Source: Diploscapter coronatus (Eukaryota > Nematoda > Chromadorea > Rhabditida > Rhabditidae). Taken from it: a stretch of 64,000 nt of DNA. The DNA lies in assembly GCA_964036155.1 (NCBI GenBank), contig OZ038422.1:37347201-37411200 (forward strand). Direction: 5' to 3'. A program made the translations under genes and the position numbers. Shown here piece after piece: positions 1 through 11,523 of this stretch. Position 1 is the first letter of the stretch; the number at the start of each line of letters is the position of its first letter. The notes beneath the pieces are model-generated. The model worked only from the letters and a program-made list of their open reading frames with translations, was not told where the DNA came from and did no database searches.

Positions 1-2163
1 AGTCGAAAGAAATGAACGATGGAGGTGAAAAGCTGAGAATCGAGAATCTCGAAAACTATGAATAGCAGCTGGGTGACAGACATGAATTGAATTGATTGAA
101 TCGACAGAGACAGAGGGCAGTGCCGCAGGGTAGATCACATTGCAAACGGCAGAGGGTCGACTGTAAATGAGAAGGGAGGAGAAGGACAACAGAACTATAG
201 GGCATGAAGACAAAGTTACTGATGAATTGTGTTGATTGAGAATCGAGAATGGAAAGGGGATGGCAAGGCGATTGCACTTTGATTGAAGGAGAAAGAGAGC
301 AGAGAATGGTCGAATGGATGATAGAGTGACAATGTCACTGACAATGACAACGCAATCAGAAATCGTCGACAGAAAATATTTGCAGAGAGGAATGCAGCGA
401 TATGAAATGTAAAGATACGCACTTTTTCGACTGGCTACTTGGTCAACACAGGTTCAGAAAAACGAGATATAGAAATTCACAGGTTAGAAGCAGAAGAAAC
501 AATGAAAAGTTGAAACAAGGGGATTAGGCATTGACGATGGGGTCGATTGGCGATACGCGTGACTGAAGCATGATGAAAGGGGAGGTGAAGTAAAGGTAAT
601 GAAGATGGAAATGCAGAAACCAACACATTCAGGGTCACTTCTCACTGCTAATTCACTCTACACCATATAACTTTATTTCCATTTCGACTTGATCCAATTT
701 TCACTTCATTTCGATCGACGCACTGCGAACCTCGCGAAGATAAGGCATCTACAGGCAGAGGCAGAATGGAAACGCACAAAAACAGTAGCTGCGGATGGGA
801 AGGAGGTAGATGATCGGGAAGAAATGAAGGAAAGACAGGACAAAAACTCTGCCGATTTGTGCAAAAAAGCGGACAAGACAAGTGAAAGTCGCCAGGCAGA
901 AAATGCATAATCGAATGAGGAATTCGATCCTGAAAATGACCCAAATGGGCAGCTGCATGGTTGGGAATCGAGTCGAAGAGTGGAAGAATGTATACAACTC
1001 CGCATTCTTCCGGTCACTCGCAGCTCTCTCTCACTCTCTTTCTCTCTCTTCATCTCTTCACTCTTCCACATTTTTCTGTATTTTCAGTATTTTTCTTCGC
1101 ATTTTGAGTCCATTCATTGCTGTGGCTGTTTCTGCCTTAGGCTCAATGCAATACAATACTGCGCTGAATGTGAGAGAAAACGGGGAATGTGAATGTGCGA
1201 GGCGAGGCAACAAGACAGCAACCGGACGAGAAAGGAAAAAAGGACTGCAAGAAGGGAGAGGAGGGAGCTCTACAGACTCACAGCCTCACTGCTGGACTGG
1301 AGACACTGGTTTGTAGATGCAAAGAATATTCACAGACAAGGAGGGGAAACATCAAAACAGAAGCGGAAAAAATCAAGCAGAGAGGCAAATTGTTGTGTGT
1401 TCAAGTTGAGGGCCTAGCTGTGCAAATCTGACTGAGGCGGCGGGCAGAAAAGAGGAAAGTGCCTGGAGGCTCTTAGACTGAAGATGATGACGACGAAGGG
1501 ATGCAGAAAATGAAGATGAGTCAAGAGAGGATTGTCGAGAGAACAGAGAGGAGAGGAATGATTCAGAGGAATGGACTGTGTGAGCCTTCCCTCCCTTCTT
1601 ATGATATTCCAGTTACAAATTGCAGAACAAGTCCCTCATCTCGAAGATATTCATTCTTGATAAGCAAATAATCTTCTGATCAATAATGATTCAATGAAAA
1701 AGCGAAAGGGGATTACTAGCAAAGAGTCGAGGAATCCCGAGGGTAGATTTACTTGACACAATACATACAGCTGGATTAGATTGGATTACTTTTGCTCTTG
1801 ACAAGTCAATCTGGATATGCATTCTAGAATACAGAACATGTACAATGCAATGAATGAATGAAATAATTGATATCTAACAGGAAATGGGTTATTTTGACAA
1901 GTACAAATATGTTAGAGGTGCAGTTTCGGTTGAAATGAAATTTGAAAACTGCATAGTTGTCAACATCCGTAGCTGATATTTTTACGTAATGCGCATCAAC
2001 AAAATTGTTATAATTTGGCCCAAAATATTTTCTTATGAAAAAGTAAGTGAAATCAAATTAAAATTGCAGTGCGTTTTGACAAAAGTTATATGCGTGAAGA
2101 TCAACTTTGCTACTGATAAAATTGAAAAGTTTCTGTATAGAAAAAGCTAAACAGTTACAGTGG

Positions 2164-2374
2164 CGGCTGAAAGTTTCAAGCAGTTATGATTATGAACTCA
2201 ACTTGAGAGGATCAACTATCGTGAATCAATTTGAATAAAAGAATACATTGTGAGCAAGGAATTTTAAATTCAGTGAGAAGGCTATGCGTGCAAAATCTGA
2301 TTCAGATTGGTCCACTATAATTGGACTTTTCAGGCTGCGTTCATAATCATAACTGCTCCAAACTTTTGGCCGAC
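2164..2374. repeat. inverted-repeat element (MITE-like)
   Basis: The left arm at about 2,164-2,199 and the right arm at about 2,335-2,374 are near-perfect reverse complements, sharing the core AGCAGTTATGATTATGAAC. They enclose about 135 bases with no open frame. The form is that of a short non-autonomous element. No target-site duplication was confirmed. Confidence 0.6.
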
Positions 2375-4301
2375 AGTATATATTGTTGTGTAATGAAATG
2401 AAAGAAAACAAAATCAGATTTTTTTCAATAAAATTAATAAAGATCAATTTTTCTTGTATGAAAATCATCAAGTTTCAGTGATGAAAATGAAATATATAAT
2501 AGTGAAAACAAGAATAGCTGACTTCAAATTAATTCACTTTCCCTAATATTCTGTAGGCGAGGTTAAAAACTAATTAAGCATGAAGATCAACCAATTCGAT
2601 TAAAAATACGTTAAAAATTAGAAAAATGCCATGCAAAATATTATTGTCAGAAACCCATATGTATTTCAACAATGAGAAATGAGGAAATTAATAAAATACA
2701 ATATTTGAGATGCTTTGAAATGAAAAGGGGTGTGAAGGAATGGATGAAAGGTCGAAAGAGCATCCTCACAGTTAGATTGGTGACTGAAGCTGCTTAACGG
2801 TCAGAAAAAGAGGGAGTGGGAGGAAAGGAAGAGGGAAGGAAGGACAATCGGCAGAAGAAGCAGAAGCTGATGTGCAATACACACAAACACAAACAAGCCG
2901 CTAGAGAGAATTTGCAGGGAAGAGCTGCAGAGGAATGGACAGGGAGGAACAGAGGAGGACTGCATCAAGGAGTGAGGGAAGCTGGAACGAAGGAACGCAC
3001 AAATCAAGCGAAGAAGAAATAAAGAAATGAGGGAATTGGGTTTCCACAGACAAAAGAATTCTCGACGCTTGCTCAGTGAAAATGATGCACAATAGACTAA
3101 GGAAAACTGCATGACCTCATTAGTCTTCCAGCGATTGTAGAGGAAAACATACGGTATTCCATGAAACTATTGAATTTTTCCGTTGCTGCTTTCCAATTTT
3201 ATCTTTGTTTTCGTTCATTCAGTTCAATGAAAAGAGCGTTGAAGTTAGAGATTGTTAATTTTTTAAACTTTAAGAAACTAAATCTGCTCCAGTATCTTCA
3301 ATCATGATCAATATGTTGCAACTCCAAGAAACTGAAGAAGATCGACTAATTTAGAAGGTCCGCGCACTGGACAAGATTTCGAATGTTAAAGCTGCAAAAA
3401 GAGAAAGAAGAGAGGCGAATGACAAAAGGAACAGAAACGAAAGAAGCGAACCGTCACACTCAAAGGACTGAGAAACAAAGAAAAAGAGGGAAATCGAGAG
3501 AGAACGGAGGGACCCCTCTGACACATTCTTCCTCTTCTCAACACTATTTCTATTATCTCTGCATCTTTGACTCTCCATTCTCACTTATCTCCAAATACAG
3601 TCTCCTGTCCATTCGAAGAGACCGTACAAACACGTAGTAGAAGGAGTGGAGAGAGTCAGAGGGTTAGAGCAGTTCAGCAACAGAGCAATTCTGAGAGAAG
3701 TCGAAATGAAGTGAACGAAGAAAACGAAAGAAACACACAGCACTTCAGCCAAAACAGTCAAATAAGACATCCACGGAGTGAAAGCTGCTACAGGCAAAAT
3801 AGACAGGAGAAGATGGAAAAGTTTAGTCTGAGGAGAAGAAGAAAGTTACAAATGAGTCAAGTGGAGTGGGGAGTGGACGCGAAACGCATGTAACTGCTTG
3901 TGTCTTATGCGCCTGGATTCTTACGACACTCGATTTGAACTGCCAGATAATTATTATGAAAATTCGCTATTTCAATGACTTTTTACATATCTGAAATTTA
4001 GAAGAAACTGTAGGAGATGTAGAAGCATGGTAATCTTCCAAATTTCACCCTGATTCGCTCATCAAATGAATACTGCAAAAGCTAAAATCTAAGTCGCTCT
4101 AAATTAGAAGTCTCTTCGTAATAGAGTGAGCCTCTCAAAATTCTAGAGCTACCCATTACCCAACTAATGTCTTCTGGAAGGCGTTTTATAATGTTCTTCC
4201 TGAGAGTATAAAATGGATTTAGTCTTGACTTGAAGTGATTACGATACCTAGATGAGAAGTTATAGCGGTTTAAAAATTTGGAGACTGAAAAACAAATCCA
4301 C

Positions 4302-4380
4302 GGATAGGGTTCCTAAGTGGATATGCCAAATGTTATTTTTGGAAACATTTTTGCAAGGAGCAAGATTGGAAACCCTATCC
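4302..4380. repeat. short inverted repeat
   Basis: GGATAGGGTTCC near 4,302 pairs with GGAAACCCTATCC ending at 4,380, with a spacer of about 55 bases. It is either a small foldback element or a chance hairpin. Confidence 0.45.
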
Positions 4381-5007
4381 ATGAACTTCTATCTAGATTT
4401 TAGGGTAATAAATTTTTAAACATGATTTCTCGTTAATTTTGGTAAAAATGTAATCGGACTTAAAAATCAGCTAATTATGAAAAAATATCGATCCATTTTT
4501 TACATTTTCTGAAGGGAACGATTTTTTCGATGGATATAGAACTACTGAGAGACGATGAGAAAAAGACAAGAAAAAGGAAGGAGCTTCGTATCCAACTCTG
4601 TCTCAGTCTCTATTTCTGTTGATTCTTTGGAAAGCTCATTGTCACGTCGTTCTCCTTCTTTCACTCTCTTCAATCTTCTCCTTCCTAGTTGTCCCCTTCT
4701 TCAGTACTTTTTTGTTCTTAACTTCCGATTTCGATCGACCGAACCACGTCCGATGAAATCAAAATCTTGCGTGAAAAACCATCAGAAACAATAAAAATTC
4801 AAAATAAATAATTTATTATTTCCTAAAAACTCCGTACATTGGCAATAAATCCTCTGAGATTAAGAATGTAGGATATTGGCAAATAAAATAAAAATCTAGC
4901 AAACCAGAAGAATAATTTCACACAAAATGATACGAAATAACTTAAACGAAAGATTACGATCTATCTTCTCACTCACTTGACTAACTCAATAGATTATTTA
5001 TCATAAA

Positions 5008-6938
5008 TTATTGCGCATCTCGAGGTTGATCCCATTGATTTCTCAGCTGTTGAAAATATACGAGTCCTTCTTCATGCGCCTAAATAATTAATTGTTTAGG
5101 CCATAACAACAATAACTTACGCTGTATTTTAGTCGAATCTTCTTCCCTTCAACAGTCCGAATTTCATTCGAAGGTTCCCTATTGCTTTCAACATTTTCGA
5201 TTCTATTCTTTTTCGCGCAAACTGAACTCATTAATTATGCAGAGGATATACTTCGATGGTTACATACCGAAACGTTCCAGTAAACTTATGGCTCGTTTCC
5301 GCATCGCAGTGGGCTCAGAAAAGATAAGGTAAAGAGGAATCAATGCATCACAGAGGAATACCCAAGTATCCAATGCAATACTAAAATCATGAAACCGATA
5401 AATAAAAGCAGAAGTCAATGGTCAAGATTATCGATATTTAGATAATCTCAAATGGTTTACCGCAGTATCATGACATAACGACATGTATCTTGAATAACGT
5501 GGTAAATATGACTTGCGTATAAAGCGAATCTTACAGCATTAAATATGATGCCGATGGAATACACGCCGTTTATGAGCCTCTGCTCACGAAGATGCATTCT
5601 GGCCTAAACAGATATGGAAAATGGATTGTTTTTGTTATGATCTTACTTCTATAGAACATTGTTCTCCATGTCTTTCCCTGTATTTAGTATACTTTCGCCT
5701 ATTCGCGACATAAATAAACGGCATGGACTAAAGTAAATATTCTTGTTTATAATAATTTTTGAAAATAAACTTCATCACATACCACAATAGGAAGACTGAT
5801 AAGTATAATAAATAATCCTCCGGAAAGCTGATGATTGAAAATATTATATAAAAGAACTGCCACACATGATGCGTACTGTAATACAGTGAAATAACAATGA
5901 ATATGACAAGCCAAGCAGACATTAAAGATGACCCCATTTTGCGACACTAACACTGGCACTGCAGTGTCAGTGTCAAACAGTTTAATGTCTGAAACCAAAA
6001 ATAAATTGATTATTACCGGATAAGAGACTAGTATCATTATTGTAGAATGATTATGTTTGTTCGAATAAGTAGAGGAAATAACTACCAATAGGCGCTCTAG
6101 TGAAATGGTTGATATATGCATACCAGCTAAAATTTATCGTTTAGATTTTAATGATAGAGGTTGGACCATAATTTTAGTCCAATTTATCAATCACGTCGAA
6201 CAAAACCGCATCGAATAGTTAATGTTTTACATTTTATCTTGGCCAATTCATAAAAGGGTTTACGCTTATTTAATTTTTGATAAAATGCTGCATGATTTCA
6301 AACTATTTTATTGGTTAAATAGAGAAAAAGTTAATTTGTTAAATTGCACGGCGTTTACGCGAATGTGCAGACATTTGAGTAAATGCCGCACAATTTAACA
6401 ACCAAACTTTTCTGTTTTACCAAGGCAATATTGTTTATCATTGCATGCAGAACTTACCTATGACGGCGATCCACATATCGAAGGCGTACAATTTTGTGAG
6501 TACATTCTTCAAAAATGTGTTAAAGTTAAAAATATCGGACAGATAAAAGATTACATTGAATAACGCGCTGAAGGATGTAACGGTAATCAAGCTATAGAGT
6601 ATGATCTGAATGGCGAAGGTTAGAAATATAAATGAAATGAATAAACTCACTTTGATGCCGTACTCTAAAGTCTGTGTCTTGGTTGAACAAATGAAGAACA
6701 GACAGTTTGAAAATAAAGCAACGATGCAAAGAGAAAGACGAAATCCGAGTGAAATGTACCAAATCTCTTGATACGGACTTGAGTCATCGATTGTAAAATA
6801 CGTACCCATGACTACTAAAATATCAATCAATTGAGTTCGATTGTTATTATCCAACTTACATGTACACGAATTATTCTGCGTTTCATTATTGGCGGAGTAT
6901 TCAGACATTTGGTCAAATGATGCATTATTAGAAGTCAT
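5008..6938 (-). CDS. nematode serpentine chemoreceptor (Sra/Sre-like 7TM)
   Basis: This is a spliced minus-strand gene with its start at 6,938 and TAA at 5,008-5,010. The N-terminus is a short extracellular stretch with several Asn-x-Ser/Thr sites. It is followed by hydrophobic helices, including one starting LGFRLSLCIVALFSNCLFFI. After the third helix comes SLERLLVVI, matching the ER-containing motif of nematode Sra-superfamily receptors. A basic intracellular loop (VANRRKYTKYRERHG) leads into HLREQRLINGVY and later helices. The last exons encode MRKRAISLLERF and a tail with YFQQLRNQW, which resembles the end of class e receptors. The family senses chemicals at the membrane of sensory neurons, and the ligand is unknown. 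A 45-base intron near 6,810-6,860 is a multiple of three, so it could also be read through. The exact subfamily (sra, sre or sra-b) is inference. Confidence 0.72.
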
Positions 6939-7003
6939 CACACAAATACCCGCAACAGAATGTCGGAAATGATAGCAAATATCACATCTTAATGCTCATT
7001 CAG

Positions 7004-7287
7004 ACGTGCTGAACTGAAAGCAACATTTACTTCTGAGATTGTAGAAGGAGTGATAACGCAGGTGGAATTATTAGAAACGGATATCAGCTAATTTCACGAA
7101 GAAAATAATTGGGGAACAATCTATAGCACAAAACACAGCAGATGTTTCGAAAATCATTGTAGATACGAAAAAGTATCAAGATTTGGCTGAGCGTGCTAAT
7201 TACAAGGAATCATTCGAGTTAATGCAGAATTTCACGTCTAAATGTCAAAGATGGTTTGTTTCTTTCAACTTTTATTCTTCAAAGTAA
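7004..7287 (+). pseudogene. frameshifted coding relic, unrecognised
   Basis: A plus-strand stretch looks coding in two successive frames. Starting right after an ATTCAG acceptor, one frame reads through TSEIVEGVITQVELLETD. A stop then follows, but the next frame continues with ISANFTKKIIGEQSIAQN and runs about 60 codons more, through DLAERANYKESFELMQNF, to a stop. The charged, helix-like composition is continuous across the shift, which suggests one ancestral exon broken by an indel. No start codon or downstream exon was found. It could also be a real exon with a sequencing error. The family was not recognised. Confidence 0.35.
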
Positions 7288-7340
7288 CAATTTGTGAAGA
7301 TTCAGAGATATATGTTTCGAGTGCTTTCTGAAATTCATAG

Positions 7341-10300
7341 CTAGATTCTGACGAGGATGCCCTGTTTGGCAGGAAGCACGAGCTTGTTGGCGGTCAGATC
7401 GATCTTCTCTCGAGATTTGTATTTGTCGATTCCGATCGTCACTACTGCTATCTAAAATTTAAATATTTGAAAGACGAAAATTGTGAACTTTCAGAAATTT
7501 TTTGACAAAAAACTTAATTCATGAAACTTCAATTACAATTATGACTCAGCACGATAAGAGCACGCCTGTTTCAAACTATATCAACCTATTTTGAAAGAGA
7601 ATTCGGTCCGAAAATATTTGTTTCAGTCTGTTTATAATGATACAAGTTTGCTCTCCCCTTATGTTGTGAATGGATTCGTATTTTCTTCGATGTTTACGAC
7701 ATCTCCTAGGACAGATATTTACCTCAGCTTTGGCGAGATCTTTCGATTTCGGAACGACTTCGACTGCTTGATAGTCATAGTCGACGGTTTTCTCTTCGTT
7801 ACCGAAATTCAGTGCCACGAGATAGGCCTATAAATGGTTCATCGACTTGAGTAAATAACTCAATGGACCTACATTTCCGGTAACAGTGTTGTTGGCATCT
7901 CTGGCGTATCTGCCGTAGAGAATGACATCGTCCACGAGTTTGTCCCTGACAGTCGTTCCTACAACCAGAGCCTCGTCTCGCTGCCTCAATTTGGCTAGTT
8001 TCCTGTAGACTTTCAGAGGAGACAATTCTCTGAAGTATTGCGTCTAAAATTGACGATCAAATAGGATTAGTGTTGCATTCTCAAACATCGTAATTATCGT
8101 CTCCTTCTCCTTCCTCGTTTTCTCCGAAGAACAGCTGATCGATTCCAGATTCACTGAGGAAGCCGTGATGATCTTCACCTTTCGGCGACCATTGCATCAC
8201 TCCTCTTTGAGTTGGGTTGCCTAAATGTGTAAAATAAACGTTTAGTTGTAAAATAGTCACTACCATTGAATTTCGCGTCCTTCATGCCCAATTCCTGACC
8301 ATAGTAAAGGGAAATTGCACCGGGAAGAGTTAGCTAAAACTCAACAAAATGCATTTTATCAAAGATTGGTTCTGGCTTACCTGCATGAAATTGAGGAGGT
8401 GAGCTGTATCAGAATCGAATCTGGAAGCCAATCGACTAGATTCAGGGTTACTGAATTGCCAGTGAGGAGTATAGTTGTTGGCCTAGAATATTATAACTTT
8501 GCTAAAGGATTGATCGTCGTTTCCAACCGAATATCTCTGATAAGCCTTATCAAGTGCATCATGAACACAATTGGCCGTCGAATCTCCGCATTTTGCATTG
8601 CTAAATATTGCTTGCTTGAAATTCGTCGTAAATGTTTTGAAATTACTTCAAGGTGGTGAATGAATTGTCGATGACGTAATGAAGATCTCCAGTTTCTTGC
8701 GCTTGAGCGTGCAAATCTTCGATGTCGCGCAGAGAAGAGAATAGAGCACTGCAATTAAAGCTTATGAATACGAACTTCATAATTTTGATGTTTCATCACA
8801 AACTTTCGGTCAAAATTGTTTTTTTTGTTATTATTCGAACGCCTACATCTTCTTGTCCTGCAGCTCGGTATGATTCGCGAGGAAGTCTTTGATGGAAGCA
8901 GTCAGATTCTTGAGGGCGACAATAGCCTTGTCATGCTGAAAATATCAGATTGATCATCAGAAGAAATACGCTCGATTTTAAAACTTGACGATTTAAGGAT
9001 GAGAAATAAATAATTGCTTTTGATATTTCTCTTTCAAACTAAGTCTTCATTCTTATAAATGCTCGAGATGTTGGCAGTGCAAAAAATTCCGCACTGCACT
9101 GAAAGACCTTTCAAAAATTTCGCGTTGCACTGTATTGGAAGCTAGTTTTTTATCATGCACTGATTGCCAACATTCTTGCATAGTTCACTATTTTCATCGT
9201 CAATATTTGCAAGAAAACTGTTTTCTCGGCAATTTGAGATTTTCGCAATGCATACATTTTGCGATTCTTTCTTGGATTTTTCGCGATCCATTTTTTTTTT
9301 AGGAAATCTTGCATCTGCAATTTTCGTGACCACTATTTCTGAAGAAATTACCGAAAAGGATCGCGAAAACTATGAGTTGCGAAGAATCTATGTTGCCTTT
9401 TTCTCTTACATCAGGATTTCCGTTAGCATCAACAGCCATCATGCTGATGTGATCGATGTGGAATCCATCGACTCCCATTTCCAAGTATTTCTTCACGGCT
9501 TCGAATATCGACATCTTCACTTCGAAGTTGTTCCAGTTCAAGACAGGATTGTTCTTATTCGGATAGCCAAGGTATCTAGAAAAGGTCCATTTTAGCATAG
9601 ATTTTAGAAAATCTCCTACTTGGTGCCATTGCCGAAATCGTAGAATTTCTCGTTGTTATTGTATGCAGGCGATCTCTGATCGATGACGATGAAGCGGTGA
9701 GCCAATTTTGTCTTGAACCAAGGATGATTCAGAGAAACAGATGAAACGGGCAGATCCATCACTATCTTCATGTCTGGAATTAGCACATGATCATCTGATT
9801 TTCCTATGAAACATAAGTTTGTTCATGAAGGTAAGAAAGCTTAAACAGGACTGTAACTGAATAATTTCTATTATACTTGGAGCTCAGCAATTCTAAAGAA
9901 CATCACAATCAAAATGTCCTCATGAGCTTATTCTTTCGAATTAGGTACAGTCCTGCGTGAAATAAAGGCATTTTGACTACCTCTGGAATGTGTCTTGTCG
10001 ATGAGTTGCTGGAAGTCCTCCTCAGTTCCGAATCTCTCGTCCACAGTCAGATGATCAACCACATCGTACCAGTTGAAGTACTCGTCCTAATATTATTGTC
10101 TTTGGATAATTGTCCACCTCAACTCTCCACCTTGTGAATCGAGATGACTGGAGATGGATGAATAGTGGTCACTCCTATCTTCCGCAGCAGATCGATTTTG
10201 TCCGAGATTCCCTTGAAGTCGCCCACTCCGTCTTTATCAGTATCATAGAACGTCGCTGTCAAAATCTAAAGGAAGAACTTTTCTTATTTTTCCTGACAAA

Positions 10301-11523
10301 TTGCTATTAGGATATTTTGGCTGATCAGTTTTCCTCGCAAACACGTTCGATTTGAACGCTTTACACATAATAAAGCAGTGAGAGATAAGAGATGAATTGA
10401 GATGGATATCTGGCAGAAATGAAAAAGAGAAGAGAAGGAATGGGCATAAACAAGGCAAGAGGTCAGTCCGACTGGAGACACAGCGGATACAAGCAAATAC
10501 ACAACACCTTTGCAGGGAGATATCGAATGACAGCCGCTGTATGAAGACACAGGACGATGTAATACACCAATATTTGCCATGATCATCAGAAAGATATCAT
10601 GTTAATGACATGAGCATGAGTAATTACGCGATTATTTTAGCAAACTCTAAAGAGAAGAAACGAATTCGAAATGTTTTTTTTTTGCATTTCAAACTCATAT
10701 CTAAAGACAGACTACATATCAATATTTTTTTTAGAAAATGGATGATATGTTTATACAGATGTATATGCTATAAAAAGTTATTTCGTCAATGATTCCGGAT
10801 GTAAAATATTCGCTTTATGCTATTTTAAACTATTGCTTAGGGATTTTGAAATTGGTAAGACCATAAATTTAGCTTGTAAGCTATGAAGAACCAACCTGAT
10901 AAGAGACTTTAGTCTGCCACCATTCAGGCTTCGATCTAGCAGCACATTTGGGAGATAGCACGACGAGGACGATTGCAGCCACGAACATCGCGATCCATGA
11001 CAGCCAGAAAATCGCATAGAGGGCTAATCTGTAATCATAACAGAGGTACTGAATCGTCTAATATAGTGGAGAGAAAATATGAAACCAAGCGTATATAATG
11101 GCTGCATGGCCAGCCGCTTGAATGGAATCAACTAGCACAGAAGTCTATATACATTCTTTTCATATGTATGCTAATGTGCATGCAGAATTTCAGCTAAATG
11201 AGTTCATCTAGCTGAAGAGCAAAAAGACAATAATTTTATGGCTGATTTCATACTTTTGAAGATCACTGCAAACTTACCTGAGTGGCTTCCAGAATGGATG
11301 ATTCCTATACTTCTCGAGTTGCTCCTTCGTCAAACCAATCGTTTTCGGCTCCAACTCGAAATTCACCGTCTCTCCATTCTGACTCTAGAGTTACAGGTCG
11401 ATAAAATTAGAAAAAAATCGAATATGATGCAATTTGGTGCATACTCACCCGAGCAAATTCCGCCTTTTCAACGGGCTTGCCCTGACCTTCCTCGGCCATC
11501 AAGGCTTCCTTAGTTTCGGCCAT
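7341..11523 (-). CDS. atgp: SLC3-type heavy chain of heteromeric amino-acid transporter (ATGP-like)
   Basis: The gene has about 16 exons and encodes about 610-620 residues, with its start at 11,523 and TAG at 7,341-7,343. The order matches C. elegans ATGP and vertebrate 4F2hc/rBAT. A cytosolic N-terminus (MAETKEALMAEEG...) is followed by LEKYRNHPFWKPLR and then one transmembrane helix near residues 70-95 (LALYAIFWLSWIAMFVAAIV). Next is VLSPKC, whose Cys just outside the membrane is the usual disulphide partner of the light chain. The ectodomain is an alpha-amylase-type barrel with YDTDKDGVGDFKGI, VVDHLTVDERFGT, VDGFHIDHI and PGAISLYYGQE. The Asp in VDGFHID sits at the glycosidase nucleophile position, but heavy chains of this family act by trafficking a light-chain transporter, so enzymatic activity is not implied. 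The protein ends QGILVRI. Confidence 0.9.

Larger units (their letters stand above)
1..5007. other. gene-poor region with purine-rich tracts
   Basis: No coding exon is supported here on either strand. The short open frames are low-complexity translations of purine-rich or pyrimidine-rich sequence. The plus strand is strikingly rich in G and A at about 1-1,600, 2,700-3,110 and 3,380-3,890; the rest is AT-rich. The distal part (about 4,780-4,830) holds AATAAA-type signals on both strands, and the minus-strand one could serve the receptor gene whose stop is at 5,008. Two inverted repeats are listed separately. The tracts could be introns or UTR of a gene outside the window, but nothing in the sequence proves that. 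Confidence 0.6.

Noticed and set aside
689..1431. Several overlapping open frames with Lys/Glu/Arg-rich or Ser/Leu/Phe-rich products
   Set aside because: They come from GA-rich DNA read in different frames, with no consistent exon structure or recognisable domain.
9164..9595. 143-codon plus-strand frame over the transporter heavy chain gene
   Set aside because: It is antisense to the exon encoding VDGFHIDHI and its flanking intron.
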